Positions 53,398 through 63,024 are shown, counted from the stretch's first letter. The stretch is 64,000 bases of DNA from Pseudomonas sp. LD120 (GCF_009861525.1 NZ_WVHL01000003.1:1178001-1242000), one strand, 5' to 3'. Translations and numbers: made by a program. The notes: generated by a model not told the origin, from the sequence alone.

Positions 53398-53988
53398 ATG
53401 GAACTGATTTACACGAACCAGCTTGAAGGCTTCGATCCGGACAAGCGGTACCGCACTGCAAGCCTGTTTCGCGGCATCGAGCGCGATGCAACGGCGGTGG
53501 TGGTCGTTGGCGACTATCCGGACATTGTCGCTGCCTATGAGGCAGCAGGTGTTGATGTTTCGGTCGTAGAGGCCCCAGCCGTACCTGTCCCAAGTGCCAA
53601 GGTGCCTGAATCTGGTGAGCTGGCAGACGAAGTTGCAAAGCTGCGAGCTGAAAATGGCGCGGTCATTCTCCTGCTTGATGGTCTGGATGCTGGCGAAGTC
53701 CAGCAACCCGGGTCTGGCGAGCTGGCGACCCGTTTGTTTGCATCGCTGGGAACTATCCATGCCTCAGTCGGCGAACTGACCACTGAGCGCGATGGCTTGC
53801 TCCTGACTGTCGACGCACTGCGCGGCGAGGTCGAAGCTCTGAAGAAGGTCGCACCTGCGCCGCAAGCTGACGACACTGGCGAAATCGCGGCGCTGAAGGC
53901 CAAGCTCGACGCAGCGCAGGTGCAGTACCGTTCCAACGCCTCGAAAGAATCGCTTGAAAAGCTCGTTGCCGAGCTGCCCAAGGCCTGA
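53398..53988 (+). CDS. Head-region protein of unknown function
   Basis: This 196-residue protein starts at ATG 53398 (GGAG upstream). The N-terminal half (ELIYTNQLEGFDPDKRYRTASLF, VVVVGDYPDIVAAYEAAGV) is globular, and the C-terminal part is a coiled coil with AALKAKLDAAQVQY. Located between capsid and connector genes; a head decoration or joining role is possible. Confidence 0.7.
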   Translation: MELIYTNQLEGFDPDKRYRTASLFRGIERDATAVVVVGDYPDIVAAYEAAGVDVSVVEAPAVPVPSAKVPESGELADEVAKLRAENGAVILLLDGLDAGEVQQPGSGELATRLFASLGTIHASVGELTTERDGLLLTVDALRGEVEALKKVAPAPQADDTGEIAALKAKLDAAQVQYRSNASKESLEKLVAELPKA

Positions 53989-54046
53989 TACTGCTGGCTG
54001 CTGGTGACCTGGCAGCCAATCTTCACCAATTCCAGCGAGTTGACGC

Positions 54047-54550
54047 ATGACACTCATCATCGAGGACGGCACCGGGAAGCCTGACGCCGAAAGCTACGCA
54101 TCCGCCGAGGACCTGGCCATGTACGCCGTGAAGTTCGGCGTCGTCATCCCTGCTGAGGTGCCTGCCCAAGAAGCCTTGCTGCGCCGCGCGGCTCTGGCAA
54201 TGGATGGCATGACCTGGAAGGGGCGCAAGACCAGCAGCGAGCAGGCTCTGGCTTGGCCGCGCCGGGAAGTTCTGCTGGATCAGGAGATCAAGCCAAATAA
54301 CTACCTGCCGGCGCGGATTCAGTACGGCCAGATGGCCCTGGCCGCTGAGATTCATCAAGACGATATCGATCCGGTGGATCAGCGTCAGGGGGCAGTCATT
54401 CGGGAACGAGTAGAGGGTGCCGTCGATGTCGAGTATGCCCCGATCAGCAACAGCAGCGGCAGACTTCTGCCGGCTGCACCGGATCGACCGAGTCGAACCC
54501 AGTTCGCCGACTACCTGGCCAAGCGAGGCCTGTTTGCCGTGAGGGCATGA
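54047..54550 (+). CDS. DnaT-like putative head-tail connector
   Basis: This 167-residue protein (IEDGTGKPDAESYASAEDLAMYAVKFG..., LRRAALAMDGMTWKGRKTS, ALAWPRREVLLD) belongs to the DnaT-like group found after capsid genes in siphoviruses and is usually regarded as a connector (head completion) protein. Confidence 0.75.
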   Translation: MTLIIEDGTGKPDAESYASAEDLAMYAVKFGVVIPAEVPAQEALLRRAALAMDGMTWKGRKTSSEQALAWPRREVLLDQEIKPNNYLPARIQYGQMALAAEIHQDDIDPVDQRQGAVIRERVEGAVDVEYAPISNSSGRLLPAAPDRPSRTQFADYLAKRGLFAVRA

Positions 54551-54552
54551 TC

Positions 54553-54924
54553 ATGAGCGCGTTCTATGACCGCACGGCTGAAACCGCGTTGCGGTTGATT
54601 ACGCGCTTCGGCCAACCCGTAACCATCCGTGACATCAAGCCCGGCGAGTACGATCCTGATACCGACTCGGCCGGCCCTGATACCATCATCGAGCAAACTG
54701 CTCAGGGCATCCTGCTCGACTTCACAGGCCTGGAGTTCCAGAAAAACAGCCTCATTAAGCAGGGAGACAAGAAGCTCAAGGTCGCCGCTCAGGGGCTGGA
54801 GTGGGCGCCGGATCTGCTGAACAAGGTGGTCATTCAGGGCCGGACCTGGTCCATCATCCCGCCGCTGAAAGAGATTAACCCAGCCGGTACGCCGATTCTG
54901 TACGAACTGCAGGTGCGGTCATGA
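54553..54924 (+). CDS. Head-tail stopper-type protein
   Basis: This 123-residue protein (SAFYDRTAETALRLITRFGQPVTIRDI..., KLKVAAQGLEWAPDLLNKVVIQGRTWSII) fits the size and beta-rich layout of head-tail joining proteins. ATG 54553 has GAGG at a good distance; ATG 54547 overlaps the upstream stop. Overlaps the next gene start. Confidence 0.72.
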   Translation: MSAFYDRTAETALRLITRFGQPVTIRDIKPGEYDPDTDSAGPDTIIEQTAQGILLDFTGLEFQKNSLIKQGDKKLKVAAQGLEWAPDLLNKVVIQGRTWSIIPPLKEINPAGTPILYELQVRS

Positions 54925-55574
54925 ACCGGTACGCGGGCAGGAACGGCAGCTTCGCCGAGAACATCCGCCAGTTCGCCGAGCAGGCCCAAGGCGGTATTGA
55001 CGCCACCTTTCGCGAGATCGTGATCGAGATCGGCAGCAGCGTGATTCGCATGTCTCCGGTGGGTAATCCGGAGATCTGGGCCGCCAACGTGGCGCACCGT
55101 GCGGCCAATACGCGAGCGGCCGACGACTACGACTTCAAGGTCTCGGTGCGCAACACGCTGATCAACCTGGACGAAAGCAACTTCACCAAGGCCGGCAAGC
55201 TGCGCCGCGGCGTGAAGTACGCGAAGCCCCTGACCAAGACCGAGCGCGACCAGAACTTCAGCGTGAACGGCCTGGTGGCCGGCAAGGACTATGTCGGCGG
55301 TCGCTTCCGGGGGAACTGGCAGTTCTCAATCGATACACCCGCCGACGGCACGCTGGATCAGGTCGATCCTTCTGGAGGTGTGACCCTGGCCAAGCTGCGG
55401 CTGCAGGTCGGGCAGCTGACCGCCGGCCAGACAGCCTACATCGTGAACAACCTGCCTTATGCGGTACCGCTCGAGTACGGGCATTCCAAGCAGACCCCTG
55501 GCGGCATGGTTCGAATCACGCTCGCCAGGTTCCAGCAGATCGTCGACGAAGCCATCAGGAACAACCAGGTATGA
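54921..55574 (+). CDS. HK97 gp10-like tail completion protein
   Basis: The 217-residue product (FRGNWQFSIDTPADG, TAGQTAYIVNNLPYAVPLEYGHSKQTPGGMVRITLARFQQIVDEAI) matches the gp10/neck proteins. ATGA overlap on both sides. Confidence 0.82.
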   Translation: MNRYAGRNGSFAENIRQFAEQAQGGIDATFREIVIEIGSSVIRMSPVGNPEIWAANVAHRAANTRAADDYDFKVSVRNTLINLDESNFTKAGKLRRGVKYAKPLTKTERDQNFSVNGLVAGKDYVGGRFRGNWQFSIDTPADGTLDQVDPSGGVTLAKLRLQVGQLTAGQTAYIVNNLPYAVPLEYGHSKQTPGGMVRITLARFQQIVDEAIRNNQV

Positions 55575-55987
55575 GCCATAACGTGATCGCGACGATCTAC
55601 CAGGCCCGGGTTATCGCCTGGACGAAAGCCAGGGTTCCGCCGTTGAAGGTGGTGGTTGAGAACGAGGCCTACACGCCAAAGGACGGAGAAACCTACCTCC
55701 GTGCCTACACGCTGCCGGCGGACACTGCGAGCAACACCCTGGGTGGCGATCACCGGTTGTACACCGGCGTCTTCCAGGTCAGCGTGGTGGTACCGTCGGG
55801 CAAGTACCGCGGTCCGGCCGTAGACCTGGCTGATGAGATCAGCGCGCTGTTTCCGCTGTATGAACGGAACGAGAAGGCCGGCCTGACGGTGATCACCATG
55901 ACGCCACCAGACCAGGGCCCAGGCATTCAGGGAGATACCACCTACACCGTGCCCGTGTCCTTCCAGTACCGCGCTGACACCAACTAA
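55571..55987 (+). CDS. Tail terminator protein (DUF4128-like)
   Basis: This 138-residue protein (YQARVIAWTKARVPPLKVVVENEAYTPKDGETYLRAYTLPA, GVFQVSVVVPSGKYRGPAVDLADEISALFP) is of the DUF4128 / tail terminator type that caps the tail tube and joins it to the head. Confidence 0.82.
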   Translation: MSHNVIATIYQARVIAWTKARVPPLKVVVENEAYTPKDGETYLRAYTLPADTASNTLGGDHRLYTGVFQVSVVVPSGKYRGPAVDLADEISALFPLYERNEKAGLTVITMTPPDQGPGIQGDTTYTVPVSFQYRADTN

Positions 55988-56012
55988 TTCAGCCCATCGG
56001 GCGACCCCACAG

Positions 56013-56034
56013 ACCCGCCATCGAGCGGGTTTTG
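56013..56034 (+). terminator. Hairpin before the tail tube gene
   Basis: A 6-bp stem ACCCGC/GCGGGT with loop CATCGA is followed by TTTTG-like sequence. The same hairpin type recurs at 63057. It may adjust expression of the abundant tube protein. Confidence 0.65.
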
Positions 56035-56059
56035 TCATTTCTGAAAAGAGGAAAAACCC

Positions 56060-56716
56060 ATGGCCGGCATTCAAATGCCCAACGGTGCAACCTTTGAAAT
56101 TGCTTCCGCCTATGGCGCAGCAATCCCATTTACCTCACTGAGCAATGCGAACCCGGCAGTGGCTACCGCTGCAGCGCATGGCCTGGCCGAAGAAGACATC
56201 ATTGCCGTTAACTCAGGCTGGACCCGTCTCGACGGTCGAGCCGTACGAGTTGCCGAGATTGCCAGCGGCACCTTCACACTGGGCGGTGTGAACACTGTCA
56301 ACGTTCAGCAATATCCAGCGGGCTCGGGTGTCGGTTCGGCACGTGAAGTGAGCTCGTTTACCGAGATCTCCCAGATCACGGAACTGAACTCCACTGGGGG
56401 CGATCAGCAGTTCCTGACTTACGGCTTCCTGGCTGACGATGATGATCGGCAGATGCCGACCACCAAGAACCCGATCACGCTTTCCATCACGGTCGCCGAC
56501 GATCCTTCAAAGCCCTATGTCGACGTTTGCGAGGCTGCAGACGATGATAAGCAGCCGCGTGTACTGCGCCTGAACCTGCCGGGCGGTAGCAGCATCATCT
56601 ACAACGGTTATGTCTCCATCACTTCGACCCCGACCATGTCGCGCAACAACCTGATGACGCGCGTTATCAGCGTGGCGTTGACCGGTCGGCCAACTCGCTA
56701 CGCCGCGACGGTGTAA
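56060..56716 (+). CDS. Major tail tube protein
   Basis: The 218-residue product (MAGIQMPNGATFEIASAYGAAIPFTSLSNANPAVATAAAHGL..., LTYGFLADDDDRQMPTTKNPITLSITVADD) resembles siphovirus tube proteins of the Phage_tail_3 type. It follows AAAGAGG and its own hairpin. It lies just before the chaperone genes, as in lambda (V, G, T). Confidence 0.85.
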   Translation: MAGIQMPNGATFEIASAYGAAIPFTSLSNANPAVATAAAHGLAEEDIIAVNSGWTRLDGRAVRVAEIASGTFTLGGVNTVNVQQYPAGSGVGSAREVSSFTEISQITELNSTGGDQQFLTYGFLADDDDRQMPTTKNPITLSITVADDPSKPYVDVCEAADDDKQPRVLRLNLPGGSSIIYNGYVSITSTPTMSRNNLMTRVISVALTGRPTRYAATV

Positions 56717-56719
56717 CCC

Positions 56720-57109
56720 ATGGCCAAGTTCAAAATTGCGCAAAACCCCACCTTCAAAGCCGAAGTTGATATTCCGCGCGTTGGCGGCACCACAATCAAG
56801 GTTCCGTTCGAGTTCAAGTACCGCGACCGCAAGGAGCTAGCAAGACTGTTCGCGGGCTGGCAGGAAAGTGCGAAGCAAGACCAGGAGTACTTCAAGGCCA
56901 AGGGTGATGAACTCACTTTGATCGAAATCACCGACTCGCACGTCGAGCGGCAGATCGAGCAGGTGACCCAGTTAGTCACTGGCTGGGGCTTCGAGGACAA
57001 ATTGAGCCCTGAGTCGATCCGCGCCCTGGTAGAAACCTCGGCCGGTGCCGGTGATGCAATTGTCGATGCATACCAGAAGGCCTTCTCGGCAGCCAGATTG
57101 GGAAACTGA
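56720..57109 (+). CDS. Tail assembly chaperone (lambda gpG analogue)
   Basis: This 129-residue protein (FKIAQNPTFKAEVDIPRVGGTTIKVPFEFKYRDRKELARLF) is a tail assembly chaperone that coats the tape measure. Its last codons contain the slippery sequence GGGAAAC just before the TGA, so a part of the ribosomes should shift -1 and read through into the DUF1799 frame, giving the longer GT-type product. Confidence 0.85.
   Translation: MAKFKIAQNPTFKAEVDIPRVGGTTIKVPFEFKYRDRKELARLFAGWQESAKQDQEYFKAKGDELTLIEITDSHVERQIEQVTQLVTGWGFEDKLSPESIRALVETSAGAGDAIVDAYQKAFSAARLGN
57100..57106 (+). promoter_or_regulatory. Programmed -1 frameshift site GGGAAAC
   Basis: The heptamer is in the correct phase (G GGA AAC) and lies directly before the TGA at 57107-57109. 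The -1 frame is open from 57055 through the DUF1799 gene. Lambda uses GGGAAAG at the same place (G/GT). Confidence 0.8.
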
Positions 57110-57126
57110 GGAAGGTCGCCCGCCTG

Positions 57127-57420
57127 ATGTACGAGCCGAGGCCGTCTGATACGGACCTGGCGGCGTTCGGCTTGTCCATCTCCGACATTCCCGAGGAAGA
57201 GTGTGAAGTGCTGGCTGAGAACTGGCCGGCCTTCGTGCTCTTCAATGCCATGTCCACCCAGTGGCGCACAGGCATAGGCGGGGCCACCGGCCTTGACTAC
57301 ACCGCTCTTCGAGACGTCTCCGACTTCGTCGGCACAACCAGAAAACAACTCAGAGAGATATTCCCAGACCTTCAGGCAATGGAGGTCGAGGCCCTGCTCG
57401 TCATGAGCGAATCGAAGTAA
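57127..57420 (+). CDS. DUF1799 protein, -1 frameshift extension of the chaperone (T-like)
   Basis: The 97-residue frame (MYEPRPSDTDLAAFGLSISDIPEEECEVLAENWPAFVLFNAMSTQW) is a DUF1799 sequence that regularly follows the chaperone gene. It is in the -1 frame relative to it and is probably made mostly as a fusion by frameshifting at 57100. GAGGAAGG upstream could also allow separate initiation at ATG 57127. Confidence 0.82.
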   Translation: MYEPRPSDTDLAAFGLSISDIPEEECEVLAENWPAFVLFNAMSTQWRTGIGGATGLDYTALRDVSDFVGTTRKQLREIFPDLQAMEVEALLVMSESK

Positions 57421-57430
57421 TGGAGCGCTC

Positions 57431-60400
57431 ATGTCAGGCACAATCGCGCAACTTGGTATTGCGGTAAATTCGGGCGAAGCCGTTCAGGCTGCCACGGATC
57501 TGGAGCGCTTGGCGCAGGCCGGCGCCAAGGCTGAAAAAGCAGCGGATGGAGTGTCTGCCGGCTTCGACAAGGCGGCAGCTTCCACCACTGGCCTGGCATC
57601 CGCCGAGGGCAAACTTTCTGAGTCGACTGAAGATGCGATGAAGCGTCTGACGGCTATGGCGAAAGCCTCACTCGAGTCGAGCGATTATTACCAGCGGCTG
57701 ACAACCAGTGTTGGCACCAGCTCGACGGCAATGGACGCATCAGTATCTTCGGCGAGCAGCCTTGCGGCACTGGCGCGGCGGTTGAGGGCCGAGTCCGATG
57801 CACTGGTCGGGTCGACCGATAAGCAGGCTGAGGCTGCGAAGAAGGCGGCTGCTGCTACTGGCGTTCAAGCCGAAGGGTTGCAAGCGCTGCTCGGCAAGAT
57901 CAATCCCGCCATTGCAGCGCTCGACAAGCTGGATCAGCAGCAGGCCCAGTTGCAGAAGTACAAGGCGGCCGGCCTGATCGAGGCCGATACCTTCCGGGAA
58001 TACTCGGCCCGGATTGACGCATCCCGGCAGAAGCTGGGCGACTTTGATGAAGACCTGAAGAAGACCGGAGCCAGCTCGAAGCAGACCGAAGCGGCGCTGC
58101 GACAGCTTCCGGCGCAGTTCACTGACATTTTCACCAGCCTGGCCGGCGGCCAGAACCCTTTGCTCGTTCTGTTGCAGCAGGGTGGCCAGATCAAGGACTC
58201 ATTCGGAGGCGTGGGTGCCACCCTCGACGTCCTCAAGGACAAATTCCGCTCGCTGTTTACTGGCGGATCTGATGCTTCAGTTCTGGGAGAGTCACTCGTT
58301 GGTCTCGCCATAGACGCGAAGGACGTGGCCGAGAATGCGGGGGAAGCTGGGGAGAGCCTGTCGGACTTTGCCGAAAACTCGAACACTGCGGCAGAAGCTG
58401 CTGAGAACGCGCAGCGCGCGGCAGGCGCTCTTCAACCTGCAATGAGCGGCGTATCGCTCGGGGCTGCGGGCGTAGCGCTTGCTATTGTTGCCGCTGCAGC
58501 TGCTGTCGGGACCCTGATCTACGGCTACAGCCAGGGCAGCAAAGAAACAGATGAATACAACAAGGCACTGATTCTGACCGGCAATGCTGCTGGCACGACC
58601 GTCGGGCAGTTGTCCGACCTTGCCCAGCAGGTGAGTGCCACCAACGGCACCACCGGCGAGGCTGCTGCTTCGCTGGCGCTGCTGGCTTCGTCTGGCGTGA
58701 TCGCCGGCGGAAGCTTCAAGGATATCGCTGATGCGGCGGCAGCGATGGAAGATGCCACCGGCAAATCGGTCGGGGCGACCATTGCCGAGTTCGTCAAAAT
58801 CGCCAAGGACCCGGTTGCCGCTGCGAAAGAACTGAATGACCAGTATCACTTTCTGACGGCATCGGTGTATTCGCAGATCGTCGCACTGAAGGAGCAGGGC
58901 GATACTATTGGTGCCGCCAAGCTATTGACTGACACCTACGCCGAAACTATCAAAGGTCGATCAACCGAGATTACTGAAAATCTCGGGACCATCGAGAAGG
59001 CCTGGAAGGGCATCACCGATGAGGCCAAGAAATCTCTCGATGCGATCAAAAACATCGGGCGAGACGCAGGCCCAGCGACGCGCATTGCAGAGCTCACTCA
59101 GCGCGTGGCCTACGCGCAAAGTGCGGTTAATGCTGATCCATACGATACCGATGCTGCGAAGAAACTCGCGGACTCAAGACAAGAGCTGTATCAGCTCCAG
59201 CTGATGGTTTTTGCTGGAGAGCAGCGAGCCAAGACCGAAGAAGATCAGGCGCGTATTCAGAAACAGGCGATCGATGACGGCATTAAGCTGAAGGCCATCA
59301 ACGACTCCAACCTCACAAACGCGGAGAAGCGCAATAAGCTGATCCGAGAGTACAAGCAGTATGTCGCCAGCGTGCGCGCCGCGAACCCCGATGACCCAAT
59401 GGTTCAGCCTGAAGCAGTTGCGAAGGCAATCCAGAACATCAAGGACAAAAACAGGGATCAGAAGGGCCCGTCTGCCGGCACCGTGGACCTCACCGGTTAC
59501 AACGCGGCGCAAAACGCTCTCAAGGAAATCCAGGCCGAATACGCTAACGCACAGAAACAACTTGATGCTACACAGAAGGCCGGCTTGATCTCACAGCAGG
59601 AGTACCTGCTTAAGCGGGAAGCCTTGATCGGTAACGAGCGGGATGAGGTTACCGCTGCATATGAGGTGGAAATCGCAGCGTTGGAGGCGGCGAAAGGCAA
59701 GGCGTCTACCAGTGCCGAGCAAAGGATTCAGCTCGACCAGAAGATTGCTGACGCCCGATCCGACATGGTCAAGGCTCAGAAGGCGGCAGACAGCGAACTG
59801 GATGTGCTGGCGAAAAATGAGCAGGGGCGGTTGAGGAGGCAGGAACTGGCAGTTAAGACCTATACCAGCGCCCTGCAGCAGCAAGTCGATACTCTGCGCG
59901 AGCAGGGCATGCGCGCTGCCGCCGGCCTTGGCCAGGGTGATCGCCAGCGCGACCTGACCAACCAGCAGAACGCGATCGACGACCGCATCAACCAGCAGAA
60001 GCTGGACCTGGCCAACCAGTACGGCGATGGCTCCCGGGGCATGAGCCTCGACGAGTACACGCAGAAGCTGCAGGCGCTGGAGGCCACCCAGCATAAACTG
60101 CACGACACAGTGGTCAGCAACTACGACGATATGTCGGCTGCCCAGGGCGACTGGACGAATGGAGCGTCCTCGGCCTGGCAGAACTACCTGGAGTCGGCGC
60201 GGGATGTGGCCGGCCAGACCAAGAGCCTGTTCACCAACGCCTTCGGCTCCATGGAAGATGCGATTGTGCAGTTCGCGATGACCGGAAAGCTGTCGTTTGC
60301 TGACTTCACGAAGTCGATCCTCGCAGATATGGCCAGGATCGCTGTTCGCCAGGCCAGCTCCTCAGCGCTCAGCTCGTTGTTCGGCATGGCTGCCTCTGCT

Positions 60401-60883
60401 GCCGCATCGTACTTCGGCGGCGGGGCGGCCTCGGCCGGCTCAACGCAGGCCGGGTATACCGGTGTCGACTTTTCCAGCTACCAGGCCGATGGCGGTGTCT
60501 GGGGAGCTGGCGTGCAGATGTTCGCCAATGGTGGCGCCTTCACGAACAGCGTGGTCAGCAAGCCAACTGCCTTCGGGATGGCAGGCGGCCAGACTGGAGT
60601 GATGGGCGAGGCCGGGCCCGAGGCGATTGTGCCCCTGGCCAGGACCTCCGGCGGCCAGTTGGGTATTCGAGCGTTGGGCGGTGATTCAACCTCGAGCAAC
60701 AACCAAGTCGTGATTCAGCAGACCTTCAACATCCCTGAAGGGAGTGGCGGGGCCAGCGAAGCGGACGGCCAGGTTCTGGCCCAGGCCTATGCAAAGTCCG
60801 CCAAGCAGGGCGCTCAGGAGCAGATCGCGAAGGACCTCCGGCCAGGAGGCCAGATCTACATGGCCATCAGGGGGCGTGGCTGA
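57431..60883 (+). CDS. Tail length tape measure protein
   Basis: This 1150-residue protein has the tape-measure N-terminal domain (LRQLPAQFTDIFTSLAGGQNPLLVLLQQGGQIKDSFGG), an Ala-rich hydrophobic region at about 335-375, long helical coiled coils and the lambda-type C-terminal domain (MEDAIVQFAMTGKLSFADFTKSILADMARIAVRQ). Its length sets tail length; with about 1150 residues a tail of roughly lambda size (gpH 853) or somewhat longer is expected. Confidence 0.94.
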   Translation: MSGTIAQLGIAVNSGEAVQAATDLERLAQAGAKAEKAADGVSAGFDKAAASTTGLASAEGKLSESTEDAMKRLTAMAKASLESSDYYQRLTTSVGTSSTAMDASVSSASSLAALARRLRAESDALVGSTDKQAEAAKKAAAATGVQAEGLQALLGKINPAIAALDKLDQQQAQLQKYKAAGLIEADTFREYSARIDASRQKLGDFDEDLKKTGASSKQTEAALRQLPAQFTDIFTSLAGGQNPLLVLLQQGGQIKDSFGGVGATLDVLKDKFRSLFTGGSDASVLGESLVGLAIDAKDVAENAGEAGESLSDFAENSNTAAEAAENAQRAAGALQPAMSGVSLGAAGVALAIVAAAAAVGTLIYGYSQGSKETDEYNKALILTGNAAGTTVGQLSDLAQQVSATNGTTGEAAASLALLASSGVIAGGSFKDIADAAAAMEDATGKSVGATIAEFVKIAKDPVAAAKELNDQYHFLTASVYSQIVALKEQGDTIGAAKLLTDTYAETIKGRSTEITENLGTIEKAWKGITDEAKKSLDAIKNIGRDAGPATRIAELTQRVAYAQSAVNADPYDTDAAKKLADSRQELYQLQLMVFAGEQRAKTEEDQARIQKQAIDDGIKLKAINDSNLTNAEKRNKLIREYKQYVASVRAANPDDPMVQPEAVAKAIQNIKDKNRDQKGPSAGTVDLTGYNAAQNALKEIQAEYANAQKQLDATQKAGLISQQEYLLKREALIGNERDEVTAAYEVEIAALEAAKGKASTSAEQRIQLDQKIADARSDMVKAQKAADSELDVLAKNEQGRLRRQELAVKTYTSALQQQVDTLREQGMRAAAGLGQGDRQRDLTNQQNAIDDRINQQKLDLANQYGDGSRGMSLDEYTQKLQALEATQHKLHDTVVSNYDDMSAAQGDWTNGASSAWQNYLESARDVAGQTKSLFTNAFGSMEDAIVQFAMTGKLSFADFTKSILADMARIAVRQASSSALSSLFGMAASAAASYFGGGAASAGSTQAGYTGVDFSSYQADGGVWGAGVQMFANGGAFTNSVVSKPTAFGMAGGQTGVMGEAGPEAIVPLARTSGGQLGIRALGGDSTSSNNQVVIQQTFNIPEGSGGASEADGQVLAQAYAKSAKQGAQEQIAKDLRPGGQIYMAIRGRG

Positions 60884-60891
60884 TTGGCGTT

Positions 60892-60913
60892 GCCCGCTTC
60901 GGCGGGCTTTTTT
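60892..60913 (+). terminator. Hairpin after the tape measure gene
   Basis: A perfect GCCCGC/GCGGGC stem with UUCG tetraloop is followed by six T. Confidence 0.88.
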
Positions 60914-60928
60914 ATGCCTGGAGAAAAT

Positions 60929-61267
60929 ATGGCAACTGAAACCTTCACCTGGAAGCCGAACAACGATCCGGCGGCCACCATTGCGTTTCGAACTAAGTCG
61001 GCCAAGTTCGGCGACGGTTACGAGCAGCGAGCCCAGGACGGAATCAACAACCGCTCGCAGTCCTGGCCCTTGACGTTCACAGGCCAGAAGGCGCGCATCA
61101 AGGAGATCATAGCGTTCCTCGACCGACATGCCGGTGCAACGCCATTTTTTTGGTCTGACCCGCTGGGCGATCAAATGCTCTACCGCTGTTCCGAGTATCA
61201 ACCCAAGGCCATGGGGGGCGATGCCTACACCCTGACCGCAACCTTCGAACAGGCGTTCCACCCATGA
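60929..61267 (+). CDS. Minor tail protein M-like
   Basis: This 112-residue protein (FTWKPNNDPAATIAFRTKSAKFGDGYEQRAQDGINNRSQSW..., ATPFFWSDPLGDQMLYRCSEYQ) is a lambda gpM-type tail-tip protein. It starts at ATG 60929 after GGAGA. Confidence 0.88.
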   Translation: MATETFTWKPNNDPAATIAFRTKSAKFGDGYEQRAQDGINNRSQSWPLTFTGQKARIKEIIAFLDRHAGATPFFWSDPLGDQMLYRCSEYQPKAMGGDAYTLTATFEQAFHP

Positions 61268-63024
61268 GTATCGATCCCATCAACATCGGCGGGGCGCCCA
61301 ACGATGGCAATGGCCAGAATCTGCGCTCGGGCGGCCAGATCATCAACGACAACTTCGCGGAGCTGGATACCCGCACTGCGGCAGCGCAGGTGAGGGCCGA
61401 TCAGGGCGTTTCGGATGCTGCGGCGGCGTGGGATGCCGCTGCCGCGGCGAAAGCGATAGCCGACGCTGCGGTGCCTGCGACGGCCCTGGGTGACTCGGTT
61501 CCGCAACTGATTAACGGGGTGGTGCCGGCCTCACAGTTACCGAGCTTCGTCGATGATGTGCTTGAATTTTCAACTCTGGAAGACTTTCCGGAAGCGGGCG
61601 AGACAGGGAAGATCTACATCGCGATCAACGATGGCGACAGCCCGACCAACCCGACGCGGCAGTACCGGTGGAGTGGTTCCGCGTTTGTGCTGATACCTTC
61701 CTCGCCTGGCTCGACTGACCAGGTGCCCGAAGGGCCGACAAACCAGTACTTCACGCAGTCCCGCGTGCGCTCGACGACTCTTTCCGGCCTGGGCGCTCTG
61801 GTCAATGCTGCGATCCTGGCAACCGACACGGTGCTGCAGGCTTTTGCAAAGCAGCAGGGCCAGCTCAACGCCAAGCTGGGCAAGAGTGAGGTGGCGGCCG
61901 ATGCCAGTAAACTCGGCGGACAGTCAGCGTCGTACTACACGGCAACGATGACTGGAGCCACAGCTTCCACCAATGGCGTCAAAGGGCTTGTTCCCGCTCC
62001 GGCTATTGCAGACAAGGACCGGTTCCTCAAGGGCGACGGCAGCTACGGTGATGTTGGCGGCCTTCCTGTTGGCTCCCTGGTCCCGTGGCATGTTTCGGAG
62101 GCCTCGCTGCCGAGCGGATACATCCCCGCAAATGGCCAGCTTATTGATCGAGCTATGTTTCCTCAGTTGTGGGCGCTTGTTGCCCCTGTTGCCTCCACTG
62201 ACGCCCAATGGCTTGGCGACGTACAGCGGCAAGCAGGCTGGTCGGACGGCAATGGCACTACCACATTCCGAATACCCGACCTCAATGGCAAGGGGGCAAA
62301 CAGCCAAACCGAGGCTTTGTTCCTGCGCGGTTACGGGCGAAATTCTGGCGACCTGCAACGCTACCAGCGGGACCAGCTGCAAAATATTACGGGGGCACTG
62401 CCGGTTATACCGGTTAATGGCGGTGCGGCGAGCGGTGCATTTGCGACTACCGATTCTGGGCAAGCTTATATTGGTGGGTCCGCAGCAGGCCGATACCTTG
62501 TGTCTACGTTTGACGCTGGTCGGGTGGTGCGTGCTGGCAACGAAACCCGCCCGTCAAACGTCGCGGTTATCTGGTGCTTTATCGGTGGGACTGTAGCGAC
62601 CAACCCTGGCACGGTTGACGTAACCGTCATGGCTGCGCTGGTTGCATCGCAGGCTTCGCAGATTCAAAACCTGCAAACCTCAGCGCCTAAAAAATGGGTC
62701 AGTGACTGGCGAACCCTTGCAGCTAACGTTACTTCTAATTTCACCCACAACCTTGGGGTAATGCCAACCGGCATCTGGTGGCAAGGCAGACTAAAGATCG
62801 CAACGCATGGCTACTCAGCTGGTCATATTATTAGCATTCCCACTCAAGCTGACCCTACCCAAGGCGCTGGCTTTACAGCCTGGAATATAGACAAGACCGA
62901 TACCTTATCTATTCAAACTAACAGCAATGCCAACTTAGGCATGGTGCATGTTGCTGGTACAGGCGCCCAGGTTCAAATGCCTTGGTCGAGCATCGAAATT
63001 CGCTGCATAGTGGTAGCGCTGTAA
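61264..63024 (+). CDS. Tail fibre with collar domain
   Basis: The 586-residue product starts with MSIDPINIGGAPNDGNGQNLRSGGQIINDNF (fibre N-terminus), has a middle GSTDQVPEGPTNQYFTQSRV segment and KLGGQSASYYTATMT repeats, and a C-terminal tail-collar domain (VPWHVSEASLPSGYIPANGQ, FRIPDLNGKG, FLRGYGRNSGDL). The end (about 480-586) is a separate receptor-binding-like domain with AT-richer sequence. It sits unusually between M- and L-like genes. Confidence 0.85.
   Translation: MSIDPINIGGAPNDGNGQNLRSGGQIINDNFAELDTRTAAAQVRADQGVSDAAAAWDAAAAAKAIADAAVPATALGDSVPQLINGVVPASQLPSFVDDVLEFSTLEDFPEAGETGKIYIAINDGDSPTNPTRQYRWSGSAFVLIPSSPGSTDQVPEGPTNQYFTQSRVRSTTLSGLGALVNAAILATDTVLQAFAKQQGQLNAKLGKSEVAADASKLGGQSASYYTATMTGATASTNGVKGLVPAPAIADKDRFLKGDGSYGDVGGLPVGSLVPWHVSEASLPSGYIPANGQLIDRAMFPQLWALVAPVASTDAQWLGDVQRQAGWSDGNGTTTFRIPDLNGKGANSQTEALFLRGYGRNSGDLQRYQRDQLQNITGALPVIPVNGGAASGAFATTDSGQAYIGGSAAGRYLVSTFDAGRVVRAGNETRPSNVAVIWCFIGGTVATNPGTVDVTVMAALVASQASQIQNLQTSAPKKWVSDWRTLAANVTSNFTHNLGVMPTGIWWQGRLKIATHGYSAGHIISIPTQADPTQGAGFTAWNIDKTDTLSIQTNSNANLGMVHVAGTGAQVQMPWSSIEIRCIVVAL

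Noticed and set aside
49817..53399. Long minus-strand frames (402 and 338 residues) opposite head genes
   Set aside because: These are typical high-GC shadow frames of the portal, head morphogenesis and capsid genes.
57127..57420. DUF1799 frame as evidence of a sequencing error or broken gene
   Set aside because: The in-phase slippery heptamer and the conserved lambda-like order explain the frame change as programmed.
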